Positions 9,523-19,453 of a DNA stretch of 64,000 bases are shown here, one piece after another. Position 1 is the stretch's first letter; every line of letters begins with the position of its first letter. Source of the stretch: Chitinophagaceae bacterium (GTDB lineage Bacteria; Bacteroidota; Bacteroidia; Chitinophagales; Chitinophagaceae). The DNA is taken from the NCBI GenBank assembly GCA_017307755.1, contig JAFKGQ010000007.1:464312-528311 (forward strand). The letters run 5' to 3'. Below the pieces are notes generated by a model. It was given only the letters and a program-made list of their open reading frames with translations. It ran no database searches and was not told where the DNA came from. A program made the position numbers and the translations under genes.

Positions 9523-11892
9523 TCATTCGCTGCGGAGACTGGTAGCCGGATTGGCAACCCCTGCCTTGATGGACTCATAGCTCACCGTGACCCAGGCAAT
9601 GATGAGGGCTGCCAGGGGCGCCAGCAGAAAGATGACCCAGTTCACCCGGACATGATAGGCAAAGCTCTCTAACCAACTGTTCACCGCCCACCATGACAAC
9701 GGAATGGCGATCACCGTGGCGATAAGTATCAGACGGGTAAAGTCTTTCGACAACAGACGCAAGATGCTGAAGAGCGAAGCGCCCAGTACTTTTCGTACTC
9801 CGATCTCCTTGGTCTTTTGCTCGGCCATATACGCGGACAGGCCGTAAAGACCAAGACAGGAGATAAAGATGGCCAGGCCCGCAAATAAATTAAAGATACC
9901 ACCCATCTGCTGTTCACCCTTGTACTGATTAGCCAATTCCTGGTCCAGGAAGCCGTAAGAAAAAGGATAGGCGGGATTCAGATCACGGCTGATCTTACCC
10001 AATGCGCTGATCGTCGCCTCAGTAGCGCCCGGTTTCGCCTTTATCACCACCGTACCGCCCCAATGATTCAAACGGAGGACCAGCGGCTCGATGGCCGTCT
10101 GCATCGGTTTGAAATGAAAATCCGCTACTACCCCGATGATCGTCCCCTTTACATCCTGGAAGGAGATCTGCTGTCCGACGGCGTTTTCCGGTGTCATACC
10201 CATGATATGGGCCGCCTTCTCGTTGATGACATAATTATTGGTATCTGCTTTAAACGCTGTTGAAAAAACCCTGCCGCTCAAAAGCTTTGTCTGGAAAACA
10301 TCAAAGAAATTCTCGGAGACATCCATTTGCGGGACGACGACCTGTGACTTTGGGTCCTTACCCGGCCAGTTGATATTGATAGTTCCGCTTTCCAGGTCGG
10401 TAGGCAGATCGGACACCACCGCCCACCGGCTGGTGAACGGGTCCCGTTGCAATTCATCCCGCAATGCCTTTTGTTTGCGCCAGATATCTCCCGTCATCGG
10501 CATATACAGGAGATTTTCCCTGTCAAATCCCAAGTTCTTGTGCTTGATATAGGTCAGCTGGTTATAAATCACCACTGTGCCCACCAGGAGTACGATGGAG
10601 ACAACAAACTGCATCACCACCAGTCCATTCCTGAACAAACGATTTCCTCCAAGTGTTCGCAAATTCCCTTTCAACACCTTCACGGGTTGAAAACCGGAAA
10701 GGAATAATGCCGGGTAGCTGCCGGAAAAAAGCCCCGTAATGATGGCGATACCCAAAAGTCCCAACCAGATCTTTCCATCCCAGATCCGCATGACCAGCGT
10801 CTTGCCCGCCAGATGATTGAACAGGGGCAATAGCAGGTACACGAGTCCGATAGCCGCCAGCAGGGAAAAGAAAGAGATAAGCATCGATTCCCCCAGGAAC
10901 TGCCAGACCAATTGCCCTCTCATGGCGCCCACCACCTTGCGAAGACCTACTTCCTTTGCCCTTCTGGCTGAGCGGGCCGTAGCCAGGTTCATAAAGTTGA
11001 TACAAGCCACCGCTAGGATAAAGATGGCCACGACAAAAAAGATGCTGACATATTGCGCATTGCCATGCATGGGCAGGTCAACCTGCAGACCTGAAGAATA
11101 GAGATGTATGTCTGGCAATGGCTGCAGCTGGAAATTTGCCTTTACATCCTTATCGTGTTTTTTATATATCTCATCCATCTGATGCTGCAGCCGTGCAAGC
11201 GCCGCGGGAGTGGCATCAAAATGTTTGTCCAGCACCAGATAGCTGTAATAGTTGAAGTTGTCCCATGTACGCGTTATCAGGTCGCGTTCGGTATGGGCGA
11301 TAGCCGACAAAGGCAAAATAACATCAAATTGCAAATGTGTATTGGAGGGGATATTTGCCAGCACCCCCGTCACGACTACGTTGCTGCCATTGTCCTTCCG
11401 AAGGGTCTTGCCCAGGGGGTCGTCCTGTCCAAAATACTTCTTTGCCGCCTCTTCCGTCAGCAGCACGCCATCCGGCCGCATCAATGCCGTCCGGGCATCC
11501 CCCCTCACCAGGGGGAAAGAAAACACCTGTAAAAAAGTGGAGTCGGCATAGAACACCCGTTTCTCTTCAAATTTCCGGACACCAAACTCAAAAAGCGCCG
11601 TTATCTTATGGCTGATCCTCAGCGTATTTTTGATCACAGGCAGCTCCGACTGCAAACCGCCGGGCATACCTGCAGGGTTCACAGCCGCCCGGAAATCCCC
11701 CGCGTTACAGGTGATACGGTAAGTCTGTCTTGCATCTGTATGCCACCTGTCATAGCTCAGCTCATTCTGCACCCACAGCAGGATCAGGATACTGGAGGCC
11801 ATGCCGATGGCAAGCCCGGCAATATTGATAAAGGAGTAAGCCTTGTGCCGCAGAAGGCTGCGTAAGGCGATCTTCAGATAATTTTTAAACAT
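9523..11892 (-). CDS. MacB/FtsX-like ABC transporter permease, copy 1 of tandem pair
   Basis: A 789-residue integral membrane permease with two MacB-type periplasmic core domains and two FtsX domains, as in the large Bacteroidota permeases annotated as putative macrolide or antimicrobial-peptide exporters. Seen: a first membrane helix at about residues 18-42; the FtsX signature ARSARRAKEVGLRKVVGA near residue 310; the mid-protein PALFLSGFQPVKVLKG followed by a second N-terminal-type helix; and a C-terminal FtsX block with TKEIGVRKVLGAS. No ATP-binding gene is adjacent, so the ATPase must come from elsewhere. It is closely similar to the next gene (11975-14332), indicating tandem duplication. 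Substrate unknown; export of lipophilic compounds or mechanotransmission are the family options. Confidence 0.9.
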   Translation of the reverse strand: MFKNYLKIALRSLLRHKAYSFINIAGLAIGMASSILILLWVQNELSYDRWHTDARQTYRITCNAGDFRAAVNPAGMPGGLQSELPVIKNTLRISHKITALFEFGVRKFEEKRVFYADSTFLQVFSFPLVRGDARTALMRPDGVLLTEEAAKKYFGQDDPLGKTLRKDNGSNVVVTGVLANIPSNTHLQFDVILPLSAIAHTERDLITRTWDNFNYYSYLVLDKHFDATPAALARLQHQMDEIYKKHDKDVKANFQLQPLPDIHLYSSGLQVDLPMHGNAQYVSIFFVVAIFILAVACINFMNLATARSARRAKEVGLRKVVGAMRGQLVWQFLGESMLISFFSLLAAIGLVYLLLPLFNHLAGKTLVMRIWDGKIWLGLLGIAIITGLFSGSYPALFLSGFQPVKVLKGNLRTLGGNRLFRNGLVVMQFVVSIVLLVGTVVIYNQLTYIKHKNLGFDRENLLYMPMTGDIWRKQKALRDELQRDPFTSRWAVVSDLPTDLESGTININWPGKDPKSQVVVPQMDVSENFFDVFQTKLLSGRVFSTAFKADTNNYVINEKAAHIMGMTPENAVGQQISFQDVKGTIIGVVADFHFKPMQTAIEPLVLRLNHWGGTVVIKAKPGATEATISALGKISRDLNPAYPFSYGFLDQELANQYKGEQQMGGIFNLFAGLAIFISCLGLYGLSAYMAEQKTKEIGVRKVLGASLFSILRLLSKDFTRLILIATVIAIPLSWWAVNSWLESFAYHVRVNWVIFLLAPLAALIIAWVTVSYESIKAGVANPATSLRSE

Positions 11893-11974
11893 GGGATGAA
11901 ATTATTCACTTCCTGAGACGACGATAGATGCTATTTTGTTACATATTACGATTAAAGAAGTCTGGCCGCCGGCC

Positions 11975-14332
11975 CTACTCCGCCCTGAGACTTTTCGCCG
12001 GATTGACCACCCCCGCCTTGATCGACTCATAGCTCACCGTCACCCAGGCGATCAGCAGGGCAGCCAGGGGCGCCAGCGCAAAGATCACCCAGCTCACCCG
12101 GATATGATAGGCAAAGCTCTGTAGCCAGCTGTCCACCGCCCACCAGGACAAGGGAATGGCGATCACCGCGGCAATAAGTATCAGACGGGTAAAGTCTGTC
12201 GACAACAGCCGTAAGATATTAAAAAGCGAGGCGCCCAGCACCTTCCGCACTCCGATCTCTTTGGTCCTTTGCTCCGCCATATACGCGGACAAACCATATA
12301 ACCCCAGACAGGAGATAAAAATGGCAAGGACGGCAAACAGGTTGAAGATGCTGCCCATCTGCTGCTCGCCTTTGTACTGGTTAGCCAGCTCCTGGTCAAG
12401 AAAGCTAAAGGAAAAAGGATACGCAGGGTTCAGCTCCCGGCTAATCTTACCCAATGCGCTGATCGTCGCCTCCGTAGCGCCTGGTTTTGCCCGCACCACC
12501 ACTGTGCCGCCCCATTTGTTCAGCTGGATGACCAGGGGTTCGATGGCTTGCTGGATAGGCTTGAAATTGAAGTCCTGCACCACCCCGATGACAGTGCCTT
12601 TTCTTTGCTGAAAGGATATTTGCTGCCCCACCGCACCCGCAGGTGTCATCCCCATGATACGAACAGCCTTTTCATTGAGAATATAGTTATTGCTGTCGGC
12701 TTTGAATAAGGGAGAAAAAGCCCGCCCGCTCAACAGCCGCATATGGAATACATCAAAGAAATCCTCGCTGACGTCCATGGAAGGGAAGACTATCTGGAAT
12801 TTAGGGTCCTTACCCGGCCAGTCGATATTTACCGTACCGCTGGTAAGATTGGCAGGTATTTCGGAAATAACGGTAAAATGACTGGTCAGCGGATTGCGTG
12901 CTAATTCATCACGCAGGGTTTGTCGTTTGTCCCACATGGCTCCCCTCATCTCCATATACAGCAGGTGCTCTTTTTCATACCCAAGGTTCCTGCTCTTAAT
13001 ATATTGCAGCTGATTAAATATGACTACTGTACCTACCAGCAACACAATGGACACCATAAATTGCATCACCACCAGCCCGTCCCTGAACAGCCGGTTGCCA
13101 CCCGGGGTCCGCAGATTACCCTTCAATACTTTTACGGGCTGAAAACCCGAGAGGAACAAGGCCGGATAGCTGCCGGAGATCAGCCCGGTGACAACGGCAA
13201 TGCCCAGCAGGCTCAACAGGAGCCTGCCATCCCACAAATGAATGCTGAGCTGTTTGCCCGCCAGCGTATTAAAGAGAGGCAGCGTCATCCACACCAGCAA
13301 CAACGCCACCACCAGGGCAAAAAAGGAAATAAGTATCGATTCTCCCAGGAACTGCCCGATCAGTTGCCGTCTCACAGCGCCGACGACCTTACGTAACCCG
13401 ACCTCTCTGGCTCTCCGGGCTGACCGGGCCGTCGCAAGATTCATAAAATTGATACAGGCCACGATCATGATAAAAATGGCTACCACAAAAAAAATGTTCA
13501 CATACAGGATATTCCCATTGCCCGCCAGGTCCGCCTGCAAATGGGAGCGCAGGTGAATGTCCGTCAAAGGCTGGAGACGCCATTTTAGTTTCAGGTTCGT
13601 TTCATGCTTTTTGTAGATCTCATCCAGTTGATGATTCAATACCGCCAGGGCAGCAGGAGTAGCGTCAAAGTGATCGTCCAGCTGTACATAATCATAGAAA
13701 CTAAAATTGTCCCAAAGGTTGTGAGATAACCAGCCGGCCTCGGCGGAAGTGGGAAGGATAAAGTCGAATTGCAGATGGGAGTTGGCAGGAATATTGGCCA
13801 GGACGCCGGTGACAACCACATTGCTGTTGTTGCTTTTTCTTAGGACCTTTCCTATCGGGTCTTCTTTTCCGAAATATTTTTTCGCCATCTCCTCCGTGAT
13901 CAGGATGCCATCAGGACGCCGCAGGGCCGTCCGTACATCCCCTTTCACCAGGGGAAAGGAGAATATATCCAGGAAAGTGCTATCGGCATAGAATATCCGC
14001 GTTTCCTCGAACTTGTGCTCACCGGCTTCGAAGAGGGCCGTGCGGGGGCCATCCAGTCTGACCGTGTTTTTTATGACAGGTATCTCCGACTGGAACCCAC
14101 CCGTCGCGCCCGGAGGACTGACCGCTGCGTCAAAATCGCCGGCGCTGCTGGTTAAACGATATATCTGTCCCGCATGCTCATGCCATCTGTCATAGCTCAG
14201 CTCATGCTGCACCCACAGCAGGATCAGGATACCGGAGGCCATGCCGATGGCAAGACCCGCGATATTGATAAAGGAATAGGCCTTGTGTCGCTGGAGACTG
14301 CGCAGGGCGATCTTCAGATAGTTCTTTAGCAT
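11975..14332 (-). CDS. MacB/FtsX-like ABC transporter permease, copy 2 of tandem pair
   Basis: A 785-residue paralogue of the downstream gene at 9523-11892, sharing most of its N-terminus (LKNYLKIALRSL then RHKAYSFINIAGLAIGMAS) and its C-terminal FtsX block. The architecture is two periplasmic core domains and about eight membrane helices. The start at 14332 is chosen because the MLKNYLK N-terminus matches that of the paralogues; a longer in-frame start at 14371 would add 13 residues not shared with them. The periplasmic segments differ more than the membrane segments, as expected if the two copies handle different ligands or form a heteromeric complex. There is no neighbouring ATPase. Stop to next start is 82 bases. 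Confidence 0.9.
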   Translation of the reverse strand: MLKNYLKIALRSLQRHKAYSFINIAGLAIGMASGILILLWVQHELSYDRWHEHAGQIYRLTSSAGDFDAAVSPPGATGGFQSEIPVIKNTVRLDGPRTALFEAGEHKFEETRIFYADSTFLDIFSFPLVKGDVRTALRRPDGILITEEMAKKYFGKEDPIGKVLRKSNNSNVVVTGVLANIPANSHLQFDFILPTSAEAGWLSHNLWDNFSFYDYVQLDDHFDATPAALAVLNHQLDEIYKKHETNLKLKWRLQPLTDIHLRSHLQADLAGNGNILYVNIFFVVAIFIMIVACINFMNLATARSARRAREVGLRKVVGAVRRQLIGQFLGESILISFFALVVALLLVWMTLPLFNTLAGKQLSIHLWDGRLLLSLLGIAVVTGLISGSYPALFLSGFQPVKVLKGNLRTPGGNRLFRDGLVVMQFMVSIVLLVGTVVIFNQLQYIKSRNLGYEKEHLLYMEMRGAMWDKRQTLRDELARNPLTSHFTVISEIPANLTSGTVNIDWPGKDPKFQIVFPSMDVSEDFFDVFHMRLLSGRAFSPLFKADSNNYILNEKAVRIMGMTPAGAVGQQISFQQRKGTVIGVVQDFNFKPIQQAIEPLVIQLNKWGGTVVVRAKPGATEATISALGKISRELNPAYPFSFSFLDQELANQYKGEQQMGSIFNLFAVLAIFISCLGLYGLSAYMAEQRTKEIGVRKVLGASLFNILRLLSTDFTRLILIAAVIAIPLSWWAVDSWLQSFAYHIRVSWVIFALAPLAALLIAWVTVSYESIKAGVVNPAKSLRAE

Positions 14333-14442
14333 ACCTTGACGGAACCAAGAAAATGCCAAACTTCCAAACAACTATTAACCAAATAATTAACCCGGATTAT
14401 CCGAATAAAAGTGTCCGGTTTTGCACCACCGGTGTCCGAAGA

Positions 14443-17400
14443 TCACCAACTGTATAGCGCCGACGGTCCGTCATTTATTCCAAACAGCAGTCTGTTCGTC
14501 CCCAGTTCCTGTACATTTCGAACATCCCCGCGCAGATGAAGACCACTGGCCGGCTGAGGAACATACCTGAACCCGCCCTGCCCATCATTCAACAACAACG
14601 TCCCATGCCCTGCCCTATAGCGTCCAAATCGTATCCGCGTCCATGCGTTCCCTCCTGCGAGTATCAGGTCCTTGTGTCCGTCCCCATTGACATCAACGGC
14701 CGCGATGGCATACACAGGACCATACTGCGCCTCCTGCGGCAGTTGACGGAGGACAAATCCGGAATCACCCTTATTCTTCAGCCATACAGTGCTGAGCAGG
14801 TCCGCCGCCAAAGGCCCGGCGCCCTTCAATTGTTCCGCATCAAAAAGATCATGGATAGTAGCATTCGCATAATCATGGTATGCTAAAAATTTCTTCTTCA
14901 ATCCCGGCAGTTGTGTAGTAAGATCATCCCGTGAGGCGGCGGGGTAAGACTTCCCATCGATGAAATAACAAAAGACGGGGTCGATGCTGCCGTTGTTATC
15001 AAAGTCCTTATAGTACAACGTCAGGGGTTCCTGTGCGCTGGCCTGGAACTGGTTGTTCAACCCCTGGTTGCCCAACACGAGATCAACCTGTCCATCCCCA
15101 TCAAGATCTGCCGCCGCGATCCTGTTCCACCAGCCGGCGGAAGGGAAATGGATGTATTTATCCGAGGCATCCTGCAGCCTGCCTCCTTTGTTGAGATATA
15201 TCTTCACGGGCATCCACTCCCCAACCATCACCAGGTCGGGCTTGCCGTCCTTATCCAGGTCGATCCACAAAGCGTCGGTCACCATGCCCGTGTGTTCCAG
15301 GTCAGGCGCCACCTGTGGCGTGCCATCCGTAAAATGCCCCTTGCCGTCATTGAGCAATATTTTACTACCGGGAGCCAGGGGGTATTTACCCGGCACCACC
15401 CTCCCACCGATGAACAGGTCCATATCCCCGTCTCCATCGATATCTGCCGCCTTTACGCAAGCGGCGCTGACATGCCAGGCGGGTACAGCCCCTTCGGACT
15501 TTACAAAATGCCCCTTTCCATCATTGATGTATAGCCGCCCTTGTAAGAGCGGATCATTTTCTTCAAATTCATATCCGCCTCCTGCAACAAAAAGATCGGC
15601 GTCCCCATCTCCATCCGCATCAAAAAACGTCGCGGCCCCATCTTCCCCCAACGAATCCTTTTCGATAGCAGGCTGCGGCGACAATTGAAGCCGCCCATCA
15701 GCCGACTGGAGATACAGATGCCCGGGATGTCCCTTCGACCCGCCTATAAAAACATCCTCCCTCCCATCCTTATTCACATCCGCCGTTGCCATACAAGGTC
15801 CGCTGCGGGAAAGATAGTTCAACATCAACGGCTGTCTGTCAAAATCATTATAATCATTCTCTGTATGGACTGGCCCGGCAGCGGCGTGCAGCAACGGAGC
15901 AGCGCGCCCTCCCATTTCATATGCCCACTTACCGGAAGCATCTTTCACCCTGATCTGCAATGCCTGATCAGCCTTCACCTGCCGCAACACCTGGTATCTG
16001 TCGTCCGGCCAGATGATGAGAATAGAGTCCACCAGGTTATGGTCGCCCAGTCCAAAATTCAGCACCGGGTCAACAGAAGACTGAAAACCCCTGACGGGAA
16101 ATGCCTCCTGGTAGAACAAGGTATCCTTACAAAAAAGTTTGACTTTGGCGCCGATGCCCGTGCTATTGTGTGGATCTCCCTTCAGGGCGATCTTCAGATA
16201 GTGGGCATTACGCAGGGCGCGTGCATTATTCTTATAGATGCCCGCATAGTCGTTGGTATTGTTGATCACCAGGTCCATGGCTCCGTCGTTGTCGAGATCC
16301 GCATAGACAGCGCCGGCAGAGACGGTTTTCTGTGTGAGTCCCCAGACGCTGCCTGCCTTGACAAACGCATGCCCGCCCTCATTGCGGAAAAGATAGCTGG
16401 TCCCCGGGCTGGGAGGCATCTTGCTGATGGCTTCTTTTACGATGTCCTCCTTATCACCGCCGCCTGCGTGCAAGGCCTGGTCGGCAGAATATTTCAGAAA
16501 ATCCATATCCGTATAATCCTTTACATAGCCATTCGTCACCAGCAGATCCTTATATCCGTCGTTGTCCATGTCGGTGAAAAGGGCGGCCCAGCTCCAGTCC
16601 GTATTTGAAACCCCGGTCAGTTGACCAATCTCGCTAAAGGTCCCGTCCCCATTGTTCTTTTGCAGCATATTGCGGCTGTACTGGTAATAGAACCCCCTGT
16701 TAAAAAGCTGCTGGAACTTGGAAAAGTTCTCTGCGCCGCTGTGCATCTTCTGCGTATGGTTGTCTTCCGGCAGCATGTCCAGGGTCATCAGGTCCACGAG
16801 TCCGTCATTGTTAAAGTCCGCCGCATCATTACCCATGGAATACAGGGAGGTCTGATCCATACAGTCTCTGAGCCGCTCGGTAAAGATCACCTGTCCGTCA
16901 CTCCCACGTCCGTTGTTTATGAACAGATAATCGGGCTCGTTAAAATCATTGGAGATATAAATGTCAGGCCATCCGTCGTTGTTCAGATCCGATATGGCCA
17001 GCCCCAATCCAAAGGTCAGCACATCCGAGATAATACCCGCCTGTGCAGACACATCCGTAAAGACGGGATGTTTCAGCTGCTCATTCCAGTCATTGCGGTA
17101 AAGCTTGCATTCATAGGCGGACTGCCGCTCTTTTCTCCAGCCGGGGTTGTCCACTGCGCCCGTGGCGTATTTATGCAGGGAGTGATTGATGAGGAACATG
17201 TCCAGATCGCCGTCCTTGTCATAATCAAAAAAAGCGGCCTGGGTGGAAAAGCCCTGATCCGCCAGTCCATATTCGGCGGCCTTTTCGGTAAAAGTAAGAT
17301 CCCCGTTATTGATGTAGAGCAGGTTGCTGCGCCGGCTGGGGTCGTTGTCGGCCGAACGGCAGATGTATATGTCCATAAGCCCGTCCCCGTTGATATCTAC

Positions 17401-17757
17401 CATGGTGGCGCCCGTGCACCAGCCTTCCTGGTCAGCGACATGGCTTTTTTCGGTGATATTTTCAAATTTGAAGCCGCCCTTGTTTAGAAAAAGCCGGTTG
17501 TGCACCATATTTCCCGTGAACAATATATCCGGCAGGCCATCATTGTTGATGTCCCCGATGGCAACACCCCCGCCGTTGTAGAAATAGATATAGTTAAGGA
17601 CGTTGAGCGCCTCTCCGTCAAAAAGCGTATTCTGAAAATCGATGCCTGTCCTGTCTTTATCCAATTGGGTAAAAAGGGTTTCCTGGCGGTCGCCGCAGCC
17701 GGTGGCCAATAGCGCCAGCGCCAGCAGCAGACCCCTGTGACGGAGGAGTAAATGCAT
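14443..17757 (-). CDS. VCBS/FG-GAP repeat lipoprotein with ASPIC/UnbV domain
   Basis: A 1104-residue exported lipoprotein (lipobox LLATGC, Cys21) built mostly of FG-GAP/VCBS beta-propeller repeats. I count about fourteen calcium-loop motifs of the DxDxDGxxD type, for example DINNDGLPD, DYDKDGDLD and DIDGDGDMD. An ASPIC/UnbV-type segment lies near residues 520-610 (GIGAKVKLF to RGFQSSVDP to LGDH), giving a CRTAC1-like arrangement with propeller repeats on both sides. Function is unproven; in Bacteroidota such proteins often sit beside SusC/SusD pairs and may bind or process a surface ligand. It follows the SusC/SusD pair at 22582-17817 on the same strand, separated by 59 bases that hold a terminator-like hairpin. 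Confidence 0.9.
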   Translation of the reverse strand: MHLLLRHRGLLLALALLATGCGDRQETLFTQLDKDRTGIDFQNTLFDGEALNVLNYIYFYNGGGVAIGDINNDGLPDILFTGNMVHNRLFLNKGGFKFENITEKSHVADQEGWCTGATMVDINGDGLMDIYICRSADNDPSRRSNLLYINNGDLTFTEKAAEYGLADQGFSTQAAFFDYDKDGDLDMFLINHSLHKYATGAVDNPGWRKERQSAYECKLYRNDWNEQLKHPVFTDVSAQAGIISDVLTFGLGLAISDLNNDGWPDIYISNDFNEPDYLFINNGRGSDGQVIFTERLRDCMDQTSLYSMGNDAADFNNDGLVDLMTLDMLPEDNHTQKMHSGAENFSKFQQLFNRGFYYQYSRNMLQKNNGDGTFSEIGQLTGVSNTDWSWAALFTDMDNDGYKDLLVTNGYVKDYTDMDFLKYSADQALHAGGGDKEDIVKEAISKMPPSPGTSYLFRNEGGHAFVKAGSVWGLTQKTVSAGAVYADLDNDGAMDLVINNTNDYAGIYKNNARALRNAHYLKIALKGDPHNSTGIGAKVKLFCKDTLFYQEAFPVRGFQSSVDPVLNFGLGDHNLVDSILIIWPDDRYQVLRQVKADQALQIRVKDASGKWAYEMGGRAAPLLHAAAGPVHTENDYNDFDRQPLMLNYLSRSGPCMATADVNKDGREDVFIGGSKGHPGHLYLQSADGRLQLSPQPAIEKDSLGEDGAATFFDADGDGDADLFVAGGGYEFEENDPLLQGRLYINDGKGHFVKSEGAVPAWHVSAACVKAADIDGDGDMDLFIGGRVVPGKYPLAPGSKILLNDGKGHFTDGTPQVAPDLEHTGMVTDALWIDLDKDGKPDLVMVGEWMPVKIYLNKGGRLQDASDKYIHFPSAGWWNRIAAADLDGDGQVDLVLGNQGLNNQFQASAQEPLTLYYKDFDNNGSIDPVFCYFIDGKSYPAASRDDLTTQLPGLKKKFLAYHDYANATIHDLFDAEQLKGAGPLAADLLSTVWLKNKGDSGFVLRQLPQEAQYGPVYAIAAVDVNGDGHKDLILAGGNAWTRIRFGRYRAGHGTLLLNDGQGGFRYVPQPASGLHLRGDVRNVQELGTNRLLFGINDGPSALYSW

Positions 17758-17767
17758 AGATAAAAAA

Positions 17768-17801
17768 TTAAACTCCCACCCCGGCGGGGTGGGAGCTTTA
17801 A
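17768..17801 (-). terminator. Intrinsic-terminator-like hairpin between susD and the VCBS gene
   Basis: A 10-bp GC-rich stem (CTCCCACCCC pairing with GGGGTGGGAG, three-base loop) spans 17773-17795 and is extended by flanking TTAAA/TTTAA with one unpaired base. In the direction of transcription the stem is followed by TTTAATTTTTT, the layout of a Rho-independent terminator. It ends about ten bases before the VCBS start codon, so it could terminate or attenuate the susCD transcript, or sequester the ribosome site of the next gene. Confidence 0.72.
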
Positions 17802-17816
17802 GGTAGTGTATTTTCT

Positions 17817-19433
17817 CTAATTCTTATCCCACCAAAGCGGGGTCGTTATTTTGTCAGGTCCTCCCAACAGCTGGATCGCCTTTTTCACCTCATCCCCGTT
17901 GTTCTGGATTTCCGAAGTCAGGTAATTGATCCTTCTGATCCACTGCGTAGTAGGATCCGGAAGGTCCGGGTTGTCCGAATTTGCCACGGGATACAATTTG
18001 AGGACATGACTTCTTCTATAGTCGGCCCAGGCTTCTTCACCGTCCGGGAATAAAGCCAGCCATTTCTGGGTGGCGATCTGTTCCAGTTGAACGGCGGGTG
18101 TAGCGCCAAACAACACCGGTATCGTCGTCATAGGCGGCGAGTTGAGATAGTCGCCCGGTGCGATGGGCGTCTTGATGCTGTTGATATAGTTCTGCACCGC
18201 GGTATTATCGGTGATACCCCATTGGGCAAGAGAATTGGTGATACCCGCATTATACAGATCCTTGGCCGTGCCGCCCATGTTCCAGCCCAGCAACGCGCCT
18301 TCCGCCCGCAGGAAATAGGCTTCGGCGGTACACATTACATTCTGGGGTGTCGATAAGGACGTTTGAATGCCCAGAGGAACCTTGTTTTTGTCAACTACAT
18401 TCGTGGATGACCAGCGCTGTCCGACATGCGAATTCATATCATGGTCATTCTGCGGCTTGCCCAATTGATCTACCGTCAGACCATTACGCAAACCCTGGTA
18501 ATAATTAGTGCCATTGCTGACATCATAGGTCGGCAGGAAATAGACGGGCAGACGGGGGTCCTGATACCCCTTTAACACAGATGCCATCGAAGCGCTCATC
18601 CGGAACTCATTCCAGTCGGACATGATGGAAAGCCCGTTGCCATCGCCGCCGGCCGTGGTTCTTTTGATAAGAGCATCGTCCCCGGGGCTCGCCATCATAA
18701 CGCCGCTGGCAACAGCCGACTCCGCCTCTGTCCTTGCACGGGTGGCATCTACCTTGGATATCCGCAACGCCAGCCGTAAACGAAGGGTACTGGCGAATTT
18801 GATCCATAAATCGATCTTCCCGCCATAGATAAGGTCATAGCTGCCGCCGTAAGCCTTCGTATTCGCGGGTAAGCCTTTCAGGGTTGTGATGGAGGAATCC
18901 AGTTTTTTAAAGAAGTCGTCATAGATCTTATCCTGCGCATCATACGGGACCGCAGTAGTAGGGACGCCTACTTTAAAATAAGGGATGGGCCCCCAGTAAT
19001 CGGTCACTTTATGGAAGGCTAACACCCAAACGATGTTGGCGATGGCATACTCCGCGGTTGTCGACGGGTAATTCTTAAAAAGGGTTTGCAGTTGAGGCAC
19101 CACGTCGGTGTAGACAGGATTGAATGCTGCGCTCACCCAGCCTTGTACGATGCTCAACCGGTCGGAGCCGAAGTAGGTAGCCTCGCAGGCAAAATATTGC
19201 GCATACTGGTCCGCAAACAAATTCTGCGCCACCTGGTAATTCGCCTGGTTGATGGTCGCTACGGATTGAGCTCTCGAAAAAAGGAATGGCAGCTCCCCGG
19301 GGCCAATGGTCGTGACCTTATTTTTATCCGTATTGATGTCCTTAAAATTCTTCGTACAGGAAGCCAGGAGCACAAAGCCACATAGCAGAAGTACAGCTAC
19401 GCGCCTGTCAAATATCTTCTTTGTTATTTTCAT
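17817..19433 (-). CDS. SusD/RagB-family lipoprotein (SusD-like_2 type)
   Basis: A 538-residue outer-membrane lipoprotein of the second SusC/SusD pair. Seen: a strongly basic then hydrophobic signal with lipobox LLASC (Cys26); the SusD-like_2 style N-terminus CTKNFKDINTDKNK; helical segments including ANIVWVLAFHKVTDYWGPIPY; and the C-terminal LEQIATQKWLALFPDGEEAWADYRR region. The first in-frame ATG (19454) overlaps the susC stop as TAATG; I prefer ATG 19433 because it starts a clean lipoprotein signal, with AGG just upstream. The ligand is unknown: no glycoside hydrolase lies beside this pair. SusD-like_2 proteins are often tied to peptide or mixed substrates, but that is only an inference here. 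Confidence 0.92.
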   Translation of the reverse strand: MKITKKIFDRRVAVLLLCGFVLLASCTKNFKDINTDKNKVTTIGPGELPFLFSRAQSVATINQANYQVAQNLFADQYAQYFACEATYFGSDRLSIVQGWVSAAFNPVYTDVVPQLQTLFKNYPSTTAEYAIANIVWVLAFHKVTDYWGPIPYFKVGVPTTAVPYDAQDKIYDDFFKKLDSSITTLKGLPANTKAYGGSYDLIYGGKIDLWIKFASTLRLRLALRISKVDATRARTEAESAVASGVMMASPGDDALIKRTTAGGDGNGLSIMSDWNEFRMSASMASVLKGYQDPRLPVYFLPTYDVSNGTNYYQGLRNGLTVDQLGKPQNDHDMNSHVGQRWSSTNVVDKNKVPLGIQTSLSTPQNVMCTAEAYFLRAEGALLGWNMGGTAKDLYNAGITNSLAQWGITDNTAVQNYINSIKTPIAPGDYLNSPPMTTIPVLFGATPAVQLEQIATQKWLALFPDGEEAWADYRRSHVLKLYPVANSDNPDLPDPTTQWIRRINYLTSEIQNNGDEVKKAIQLLGGPDKITTPLWWDKN

Positions 19434-19453
19434 ATACCTGATAATTATTATCA

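Noticed and set aside
15685..17487. Two long plus-strand open frames opposite the VCBS gene (15685-16608 and 16621-17487)
   Set aside because: They mirror the Asp/Gly-rich repeats of the VCBS gene, lack signal or domain features and overlap it completely.
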